This document shows, in pieces, positions 10,401 to 22,400 of a stretch of 64,000 bases of DNA; position 1 is the stretch's first letter, and each line of letters opens with the position of its first letter. Under the pieces are notes generated by a model. That model was not told the origin of the DNA. It did not search any database and saw only the letters and a list, made by a program, of their open reading frames with translations. This stretch comes from Antedon mediterranea. Its lineage: Eukaryota > Echinodermata > Crinoidea > Comatulida > Antedonidae. Made by a program: the position numbers and the translations under genes. The stretch is taken from contig NC_092670.1 of assembly GCF_964355755.1 (NCBI RefSeq), positions 22,941,201 to 23,005,200 of the forward strand. Direction: 5' to 3'.

Positions 10401-13400
10401 TCCTTAATACAGTGGTGGCCTCCTAAATACAGCAGGGACCTCCAAAATACAGTAGGGACCTCCCTAATATAATAGGGACCTCCTAAATACAGCAGGAACC
10501 TCCATAATACAGCAGGGACCTCCTTAATACACCAGGAATCTCCATAATACAGCAAGGACCTCGTAAATACAGTAGGAACCTCCATAATACAGCAGGGACC
10601 TCCTTAATACAGCAGGGATCTCCTTAATACAGCAGGAACCTCCATAATACAGCAGGGATCTCCATAATACAGCAGGGACCTTCTTAATACAGCAGGAACC
10701 TCCATAATACAGCAGGGACCTTCTTAATACAGTAGGGACCTCCTTAATACAGCAGGAACCTCCATAATACAGCAGGGACCTCCTTAATACAGCAGGGACC
10801 TCCTTAATACAGCAGGAACCTCCATAATACAGCAGGGACCTTCTTAATACAGTAGGGACCTCCTTAATACACCAGAAACCTCCATAATACAGCAGGGACC
10901 TTCTTAATACAGTAGGGACCTCCTTAATACAGCAGGAACCTCCATAATACAGCAGGGACCTTCTTAATACAGAAGGAACCTCCTTAATACAGCAAGGACC
11001 TCCTTAATACAGCAGGAACCTCCTTAATACAGCAAGAACCTCCTAATACAGCAGGGACCTCCTTAATACAGCAGGAACCTTCTTAATACAGCAGGAACCT
11101 TCCTAATACAGCAAGGACCTCCTAAATACAGTAGGGACCTCCTAAATACAGTAGGAACCTCCTAAATACAGTAGGGACCTCCTAAATACAGTAGGGACCT
11201 CCATAACACAGCAGGGACCTCCTTAATACAGCAGGGACCTTCTTAATACAGCAGGAACCTTCCTAATACAGCAAGGACCTCCTAAATACAGTAGGGACCT
11301 CCATAACACAGCAGGGACCTCCTTAATACAGCAGGGACCTCCATAACACAGCAGGGACCTCCTTAATACAGCAGGGACCTTCTTAATACAGCAGGAACGT
11401 CTTAATACAGCAGGGGCCTTCTTAATACAGCAGGGACCTCCTAAATACAGCAGGGACCTCCTAAATACAGCAGGGACCTCCTAAATACAGCAGGGACCTT
11501 CTTAATACAGCAGGACCGTCTTAATACAGCAGGGGCCTTCTTATTACAGCAGGAATCTCCTTATTACAGCAGGGACTAAATGCTTACTAGTTTGGCAATT
11601 TGTTCCTGACCATCCATTCTCACAGGTACAGGAATATCCATTCACATAGTCGGTACATCTGGCAGAATTCTGACAAGGACTACTATCACATTCATTTTTG
11701 TCTGAAAAAAAAAACAACAAATTATCTCATTCAAAGCAGAAACAAATGATGTGTCCAATATACTAGATTTTATAGCATTAAGATAACAAATACTTTAAAA
11801 CTGTTTTAACAGTTTTAAAGCTTAAAAGCTGTGTCTACTTTATGTGACAACAAAAATGTGATGTGATATCACTACCACATTTGGGCACATCACACTAGGG
11901 CACAAACTAGTTTGATAGTTTATACCCCTTTCACACCAAAAGCAAAACTCCGGAGACACTCTAGAGTTGACGCCCCGCTGTTTGGTGTGAACAGCGGAGA
12001 CACTCCGGAGTTTTGGTGTGAAAGGGGTATTAGACAGGGCTTAACTTTTGCTTCCTGTTCAGCACTGTGTTGTCTATAAAAATGTATGGCTTTTAAATTG
12101 ATCATCTGAGCGTAATCTACATCCTGGTGATGAACACCATCAGCCTATTTTTCACTATTGCTGCTCCATGTACCACCCTTTGCAGCTATATATCGCAGCC
12201 TATTAATCTTGAATAGCTTTAAATGTGACAATTAACATTTTTAGAAATCAGATCACTGCATTTCAAAAACAAGACCTATGTAAACTGGATATTTTTAGGA
12301 CTGCCCAAAACTGCCCAGTATTGAGAGAGTTGACTGTACTTATGTAATCGTTTTATACCCCTTTCTTTTTTGACCACCTGCAATTCATTTATGTATTCTT
12401 ACCAATATCACAGGTAACTCCATCATATCCATTTGGACAAAAGCATGTGAACATAATATTGTTGCCAAAGCATTCTCCTTCATTTAGACATGGCTGAGAG
12501 TCGCAAACATTAATTTCTGTGAAAACAAAAATATTAAATATGTTTTTTCAAAATAAGATTGAAGTGGTTATAATGTGATGATAATGATTATAAAGATCTG
12601 TCTACACTATCAAACTTTATGTGACAAAAAAATGTAATGTGCCCATATATGGACACGATGATGTCATATCACTACCATATTTGGGCACATTACTACCATA
12701 TTTAAGCACATCACACTTATTGATAGTGTAGACAGAGCTTTAAGTAGCTGATGATGACATAATAACAATTGTTTTAGTTAATTATAAGAAATTTGATTTA
12801 TTTCTATTTACCTACTGTTATATTTTCATACATGTCTTGTCAAATATTGTATTGTTATGTGGTTCCCAATGATTAGCTTCAGCTGGATGGACCACCCTCA
12901 TTCTAAATAATTGTTAAAATAAACATACCAACAGTGCTCTGCGAAAATTCTGAAATTTGATATTTTCCTTCTTCTAATGTGTAAACATACAAAATGAAGT
13001 CGTAAAAGACTCCTGCATCCAAGTTCCTCACAATATACTGGTTGGAACCAGTGGAAGATGTCACTGCTATTGGAACCTCTGACCTGCCCTCTTCTGTGAT
13101 GGTTTCTAAGGTGTAGTACAAGACTTCTAAACTTGAAAGGAATGACCAGAGAAATTCGATGCTGGAGTCTGTGATTTCTCCAAGTATTACTGGTACCGAG
13201 GAAGCTGAAAATAAAAATATTCAGGTATAAATAAAATATAGGCCTAGTAAAAACATAATGTTGCATGATCAATAAAACAATTATAATGCTTTAATGTATT
13301 TTAGATCTTAACTGTATGCCTATGCCTATAAATTAATTAATTTGGAAAACATAACATAATTTATTTAAAAATTATTAGATTTCATTTTTAAATTTACTTC

Positions 13401-16400
13401 AAATATTTGCAATAAAATAATAATATTTTGTTATAATATACATCCATAAAAAACCCATTTTTAACAATATATATATAATTGATAATTGAAGGATTCGAAC
13501 TCATGCGCGAAAATGCCCGGTATACATGACCATGATATTCTGGGGCCGACGGCAACCATACAAAATAGCGCCCTCTTCAGAATCAAAACTAACTAGTTAG
13601 CAAAGAAAGATAGCTACACTAAAAAACACGAGAGTACAATACACACACGCACGGTTTGTACAAAGTTTACTTTTAAATTACAAGCTTTAAATATCATTAT
13701 TTGATCATTGTTGTGTATATATTACAAGTTGAATTATAAGTCTTTACATAATTGAATTCAAATATTTGATTTTCAGGAGATTTTGAACTATAATTCTGTG
13801 AATTAGCTAGGCTCAACAAAGTCAGGCTCTTCACATCTAAACGACACCCAAACGAGCTCGTATCACCCGCCAAAGAATTTTCATTCGGGAAAACTTTTTA
13901 GCCTAGCCATCAGTGATTAGCAGTTAACTACATACGGTTCAAACAAAGTCTAATTTAGGTGTATAAAATATATTTTGTAATCTCATCAAACGCAACGTAG
14001 TGCAATGCATCCGGATTTAGCAGAGAATATACACACTCCTGAATGTAATGCAATTATCAGAGAGTTTTTTCAATGCCATAAAGACAATCCATGGAAGAAG
14101 TTTATAGGATCTTGTAACTCAATTAACACTAAAATGAATGCATGTTTAAAAGCAGAAAGAAAGGATAGATATAGATTAAACCAGGAAAAAACAAAGGCAA
14201 AAAGGAAGAGAATGGGACTTGATTGAAGTTAGTTTGAATGACAACGAACGACAAGATGATGTTCTCTTTGGAAATTAGAATAGAAACAACTCTGGAATTA
14301 ATTAAAATGAATCAGGGATATGACGATCAAGTACTGTACAAGAAAAAGTTTTCCTGTTATTCAGACAAATATGGTTGATTGCTGACATCGTGTCATAAAA
14401 AATTATCCAGACTCAAGTACAGTGGTGCATTGTGAAGAGTTAAATGGTTATATTATATCTATCTATCTGAGGAAAAAAGATAACCGTATTTGAAAAAAAA
14501 ATAATGACCAATAATGTATGACCATAGTGTTAAGAACTATTTCTTTTCTCTATGGTTGAACAAAGTTGTTGCCGTTTGAAAATAATAAATTTTATAAAAA
14601 TTAATTATTCGAGTTTGTATTGTAATGAAATAATAATTTTAATATTGTATATTGATTCTAACCCCTCCCCCTCCAACTCCCCCACCCTCTTTCATGTACC
14701 CAATACACATTATTTTGGTTAGAATTTGTTTACCAATTGAGCATGTTTTTCCTTGGTAGTCTGGGTTACAAGTACACATAAATGAATTACTTCCATCTGT
14801 ACAAACTGCTCCATTGTTACAAGGATTGCTACTGCACTCATCTATGTCTGAAATAAGAAAAAGAAAATAACTATTAACTTTTACAGATTTAAACATTTAT
14901 AAGATAAGTAATATTGCTGCTACTATACATTTAAATTCATCATATTAAAACATCCAATGTAAATATTACCAATTTCGCATCTGGTTCCTGTATATCCAGG
15001 AGCACATTCACAGAAGAAGCTGTCAATAAGGTTGATACAGGTGGCACCGTTGAAGCATGGAGAGCTGATGCACTCGTTGACATCTGACGCTACAATATAG
15101 AAAACAACATAACACAAAATGTTAGCAATACATTCCATAATACAGGCTGGGTGGGTTAGAAAGAATCCCAAATTCAATATATCTGAACATTCAGCAAAAT
15201 GGAACCACTTACAGGCTTGCTAAACACATTGTAACACCTACACACATCTCACCACAAAACTAAACACATTTAAACACGTCTCATCTGAAACCACAAAGCT
15301 AAACACATCTCATCTTAAACCACAAACCTAAACACATCTCATCTTAAACCACAAACCTAAACACATCTCATCTTAAACCACAAACCTAAACATATCTCAT
15401 CTTAAACCACAAACCTAAACACATCTCATCTTAAACCACACATATCATCTTAAACCACAAACCTAAACACATCTCATCTTAAACCACAAACCTAAACACA
15501 TCTCATCTTAAACCACAAAACCTAAACACATCTCATCTTAAACCACAAAGTTAAACACATCTCATCTTAAACCACAAAGCTAAACAAATCTCATCTTAAA
15601 CCACAAAGCTAAACACATCTCATCTTAAACCACAAACCTAAACACATCTCATCTTAAACCACAAAGCTAAACACATCTCATCTTAAACCACACATCTCAT
15701 CTTTCAATTCATTTTTTCAGTTCATTTATTTTGTCTCACATATAACAAAAAATAACAAACAATAGAGAGAGACAGGATTCCCAAAAGCGAACTAAATCAA
15801 ACTATTAAGTGGCTCTCTAAATCTTAAACCACAAACCTAATCACATCTCATCTTAAACCACAAACACTTTGTCAACAAGTACACCTCAACATCCCTTAAC
15901 ACATTTAAATAATCTTAAACACACAACTTTAACAAGTAACACACACACATAAAATTCTTACGTATTTCACAGTTGACCCCAGCATATCCTGGTACGCAGC
16001 TACATACGTAATGGTTTATGTGATCAAGACATGTGGCGCCATTTAAACACGGGTTACTGTCGCACTCATGGGAATCTAAGTAAAGAATAAATTAAAGATG
16101 TAATAAGTACAAGTGAAACTGTAGATTCAAAATTCTTGTTGACAAATGCTGTAAATTCTACATTCTACTCTCTTCTATTGGCTACTCAGGCATGGGTGGC
16201 ACTAGGACGTATGTGGCCAGCCTCGGTTCAGGCTCACCAATGTTTTTCCCAGTGTCAATTAATGCTTCCTGAAAAAGGGTCAATGGCTTTTACAGGTAAC
16301 GACAATGCCTTCCTAATTAGTTAAAATCCTTCAAGAAAAATGGTTAATTGTTACACCGATTAGGTTCTGGTCAATCAAATTCTCTTTTGTATTACGCACC

Positions 16401-19400
16401 AGCATAACAGTCCTAGCGCCACCTCTGCAGTCAGGGCTTAGGAAATTTATTTTACCTTGATCACAGTTAACACCTTCATATCCCGGGTCACACTGACATA
16501 GGTAACCAAGTGAAAGGTCACTGCAGGTACCATATTGACACGGGTCACTAGCACAAGGAATTGCATTTACTGAACAGATAAAAGCAATGGATTACTATCT
16601 GGCTCAAGAGGAACACAGTGTTTGTTCAGACACAGGGATGTAACTTGCAGTGTACAATAATTGCTGTCTGAATAAGTTTCCAGATGTATTATATATAGCT
16701 ACAGCATACTGTATTTATGAAGTTTTTCTGGGGACATTGTAATTAGAATTTACCTTCACACTTCCCCGAGTTGCTACACATTTTTAAGGGAAACAAAATA
16801 ATACTAATATTGTTTAAAGGACTAGACGGAGGACCATATTTTTACAACGTATTAGGGATGTACATATGATTTCAGAACAATCGCGAGATTAAGGATATAG
16901 TAAAGTGAGGTTTGTGATACACCATGTGTTTCCAAAATCATTCTCAAAAGTTAAGAATGTCATTTTTATGTCTTTTGGAGTTGTGCGAACATGTAGCACA
17001 ACAACCAAACCATAGAAATGCTTAACTTTTATCATTTACATTTTTTGGAACATAGGATGTACTGCAAATCCAACTTTACTAATAAATGTTTACTTACGTT
17101 GCTCACAGAATGTTCCATAATACGTTGAAGGGCATTGGCAAATGAAGTGGCCTTGTTCATTGATACATACGCCACCGTTTAAACATGGATTTGGAGAACA
17201 CTCATCAACATGTTCTGAGCAGTTAGTTACTATATAAAGCTCTGTCTACACTATCAAACTAGTTTGACAAAAAAAGTGATGTGCCCAAATATGGTAGTGA
17301 TATGACATCATTATGTCCATATATGGGCACATCACATTTTTTTGTCCCATAAAGTTTGATAGTGTAGAGAGCTTAAGAGGGCTTTAATGAACTAATTTGT
17401 TCCAAAAATGTTCATAAAAATAAAAATATTTAGTAACAAATCAAAATAAACTTTCAAATAAGCTATCAAAATTCAAACCTTTTTCACAATTTGTTCCAGT
17501 CCAACTAATTTGACAAACACATACGTAAGCGTTTGTAATATCATAACAAATGCCGCCGTTTACACAAGGAGAACTATCGCATTCATTAAAATCTAAAATA
17601 GAAATAAGAAATATGTATTTGAATGTACAAAAAAATCATTACTATAGTAAATTTTATTTATTCAAACTTTCAGTAAATCTCTCTAAAGTATTGACCATGC
17701 ATGTGGCAAACTTTGGATGGAAATACTGTAAAATGCTGTAAAGAGAAAAACAACTTCACCCTACACTAAACAACTGAGAAGGCTGAAACAAAATTTACTA
17801 TACTTAAAATATGAAAAAGAAAGAGAAAAGTAAAATATACAGTACTTCAGTTCAGTGTGTGCGTTGATATTGGAAATAAGTACAGTGGGTGCATCAAATA
17901 GTTATACGAGTGCAATATTTGGTAAACATGAATAATTATGTGTAAACGCGACTTACTAATCTCGCATCGCTGGCCTGAGAAGCCCACTTGACAGCTACAT
18001 AAAGTCACGCCATTTTCTTCCAGACATCGTCCGCCATTATCGCAGTAACCAAAACAAAAGTCAATCATTGAGCAATCAAACCCAGTGAATCCTGGGATAC
18101 AGACGCATTCATATCCTTTCAAGAAGTTTGTGCATGATCCACCATTCAAACAAGGGTCAGATAAACAATCATCAATGTGAATATCACACAATGACCCTTG
18201 AAATCCGGTTGGGCATGTGCACATGAAGCTGTTGATCTGGTCTGTGCAAGTTGCTCCATTCTTACAAGGAAAACTAAGGCATTCATTAATGTTCTCACTG
18301 CACTGAAATCCTTCAAAACCTGCCAGGCACTCGCATTCGTAACGGTTTGCCAAATTTACGCATAAAGCGCCATTTAGACAAGGGCTACTTTTGCACTCGT
18401 TTATATCAATGCTGCATTGATTACCTTGGTAACCAGATGTACAGGAACACATGTACGCATTTGGAACGTCAGTACATGTCGCACCGTTTAAACAAGGGTT
18501 ACTTTGGCATTTATTCATAAGGAATTCACAATGGAGACCTTCAGTGTTTTCAGGACAGAAGCACTCATAGCTGTTCACTAAGTCAATGCAGATACCATCA
18601 TTCTGGCATGGATCACTGCCACACTCATTCACATCCTCCTGACATAGTGACCCTTGATGACCTGGGGTACAGACGCACTCAAACGCAGAATCTAAACTTA
18701 CACACGTTCCTCCGAATTCGCAGACAATATCCAAACAAAAGTCAGTTTCAATAACAAAGAAAATATCACACATAAAACCACCAAAGCCTTCGGCACAAGA
18801 ACATTCAAACTGGTTTATTAGATCCTGACATTCACCATTGTTCTGACATGGCTCACTTAAGCATTCATTGATGTCTTCTTGACACTGCACACCAGTGAAT
18901 CCTGCCATACAATTACAGAGGAACCCACCAGTACCATCATTTACACAAGTGCTATTGTTACTGCATGGCATATCTTGACACACATCAATAAATATTTGGC
19001 AGTGCTCTCCAGTGTAACCAGGAATGCAAATACAGCTGTAGCTATCAATGTCATCTATGCACTCTCCATCATTCTCACAAGGCCCGCTCGAGCATTCATC
19101 AATGTTGATTTCACAAAGATAACCAGTAAAGCCTTCTGAGCATTTGCATGTAAACATATCAATAACATCAATACATGTCCCATTGTTTTCACAAGGGTTA
19201 CTGCCACACTCGTTCACATCAATCTCACACTTATCTCCCATGTAACCACCTACACATACACATTCATATGTCTCTAAAAAGTCAATACAGGTTGCATTAT
19301 TTTCACATGGGTTATCCTCACAATGATTAATGTCAATCTCACACAAATTTCCCTTATATCCATGTATACATTCACAAGTAAACAAATTAATCTCATTCTT

Positions 19401-22400
19401 GCATGTTCCATTATTCAAACAGGGTGATGACAGACACTCGTCTATTTCCTCCTCGCAATCATAACCTTCATAACCATCAACACAAACACAAGTATAGTTA
19501 TTTACTTCATCTAGGCATGTACCATTATTTAAACAGGGTGATGACAGACACTTATCTTTTTCCTCCTCGCAATCATAACCTTCATAACCATCAACACAAA
19601 CACAAGTATAGTTATTTACTTCATCTAGGCATGTTCCATTATTCAAACAGGGTGATGACAGACACTCATCTATTTCCTCCTCGCAATCATAACCTTCATA
19701 ACCATCAAGACAAACACAAGTATAGTTATTTACTTCATCTAGGCATGTACCATTATTTAAACAGGGTGATGACAGACACTCGTCTATTTCCTCCTCGCAA
19801 TCATAACCTTCATAACCATCAACACAAACACAAGTATAGTTATTCACCGCATCTAAGCACGTACCATTATTTAAACAGGGTGATGACAGACACTCGTCTA
19901 TTTCCTCCTCGCAATCATAACCTTCATAACCATCAAGACAAACACAAGTATAGTTATTTACTTCATCTAGGCATGTACCATTATTTAAACAGGGTGATGA
20001 CAGACACTCATCTATTTCCTCCTCGCAATCATTACCTTCATAACCATCAACACAAACACAAGTATAGTTATTTACTTCATCTAGGCATGTACCATTATTT
20101 AAACAGGGTGATGACAGACACTCGTCTATTTCCTCCTCGCAATCATAACCTTCATAACCATCAACACAAACACAAGTATAGTTATTTACTTCATCTAGGC
20201 ATGTACCATTATTTAAACAGGGTGATGACAGACACTCATCTATTTCCTCCTCGCAATCATAACCTTCATAACCATCAACACAAACACAAGTATAGTTATT
20301 TACTTCATCTAGGCATGTTCCATTATTCAAACAGGGTGATGACAGACACTCGTCTATTTCCTCCTCGCAATCAAAACCTTCATAACCACTAAGACAAACA
20401 CAAGTATAGTTATTCACTGAATCTAGGCATGTACCATTATTTAAACAGGGTAAAGGATCACATTCATCAATATTAATTTTACAATTATCACCTGTAAAAC
20501 CATCTATGCAAATACACTCATACATATTAATATGATCAATACAGGTGGCATCATTCCAACATGGATGACTTAAGCATTCATCTAAATCTATATCACAAGT
20601 TGTACCATTGTATCCTGCAACACACAAGCACTTAAATCCATTCACTGCATCTTCGCATGTACCATTATTTTGACAAGGATCACTGACACATTCATCAACA
20701 TTTATTTCGCAATGATCTCCAACAAATCCAGGTGTACAATTACAGGTGTAACGATTGATTTCATCTAAACAGACCGCATCATTCATGCATGGTGAACTTC
20801 GACATTCATTAATGTTCTCACCACATGTTGGGCCAATAAACCCTTCAACACAGTTGCACTGATAAGAATCGCGTTCATCTTGGCATGTACCATTATTTAA
20901 ACAGGGGTCACTTTCACACTCGTCCACATCAATTTCACAGAAGGTTCCATTATAACCTTTGACACAGATGCATTCAAAACCAGCAATCTGATCGACACAA
21001 TCAGCCCCATTTTGACACTGTCCAGTTCTACATTCATCAATCTCAATTTCACAGTGACCTCCAAAATATCCTGGTGAGCATACGCATTCAAATGAACCAA
21101 TCAAATCAGTGCAATTTGCATTATTGAAACATGGATAATTTTCACATTCATCAATGTTCAGTTCACAGTTTGTTCCATTATAACCACTGACACAAGTACA
21201 GAAGTAACCATTGACATCATCTTCACAAGTAGACCCATGTTGGCAGGGAAGGCTTTCGCACTCATTAATATCAACTTCACAGGTATCTCCAATAAACCCA
21301 TCTAAACACAAACAATTAAATGCACTAACAACATCTATACATGTCCCATTATTCATACAAGGGTCACTCTTACATTCATCGATGTCAATCTCACAGTCAT
21401 GACCTTCGAACCCAGGTAAACATACACATGCATATTCATTAGCAAGGTTGGTACATGTTGCGTTGTTCTGACACGGGCCGCTTTCACATTCATCAACATC
21501 AATTATAAGCTCACAAAAAAACCCACCAAAATTTTCTAGACAGCTACAACTAAAAGAATTTTGCAAGTCATTACAAATTCCGTTATTAAAACACGGTGAG
21601 CTGTCACACTCGTCAATATCAATCTCACAGTTTTTGCCTTCAAACCCTGGAAGACACACACACATGTACTCATTCACCATATCTATACATTCGGCACCAT
21701 TTAAGCATGGTAAACTCGCACATTCATTTATATCAATCTCACACAATTCACCAGTAACACCTGAAAAACAGTCACACTCAAAGCTACCAATCAAGTCCTG
21801 GCATGTTCCATTATTAAAACAGGGGTTACTTTCACATTCATCTATTTCCAGCTCACATTGATCTCCTGTGTAACCCTGAAAACATCTACAAAAGTACCCT
21901 TCAATTCGGTTAAGACATGTTGCATTATTCTGACATGGATCGCTTAAGCATTCATTAAAATTTTCTTCGCAGCGAGTTCCAAGAAATCCGTCCGAACACT
22001 CACAAACGTAGTGATTAGTGTTATCAATACATGTGGCGTTATTTAAACAAGGATTGCTGAAACATTCATTTATATCAGTCCCACAGTCGGATCCAGTAAA
22101 ACCTGGCAGACAATCGCAAATAAAATAATCTAATCCATCACGACATGTTGCGTTATTACGGCAAGGATTACTTTCACATTCATCAAAGTCGATTTCACAG
22201 TTGAAACCGACAAATCCATCAATACATGTACAATTATACTCATCAAGTAAATCCGTACAGGTAGCATTATTAAAACATGGTTGACTATCGCATTCGTTAA
22301 TCTCGACTTCACAAAATCTACCTGTCCAGCCAGATACACATTTGCAACTATACTCTGCAATCATATCGATACATGTTGCGTTGTTTTCACATTGCGATTC

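Noticed and set aside
10343-10585. An 80-codon repetitive ORF on the minus strand
   Set aside because: Produced by the 21-bp minisatellite, whose length is a multiple of three.
19403-20392. A 329-codon plus-strand ORF with a repeating 38-residue pattern
   Set aside because: It is the antisense shadow of the homogenised EGF repeat; the sense strand has the conserved cysteine pattern.
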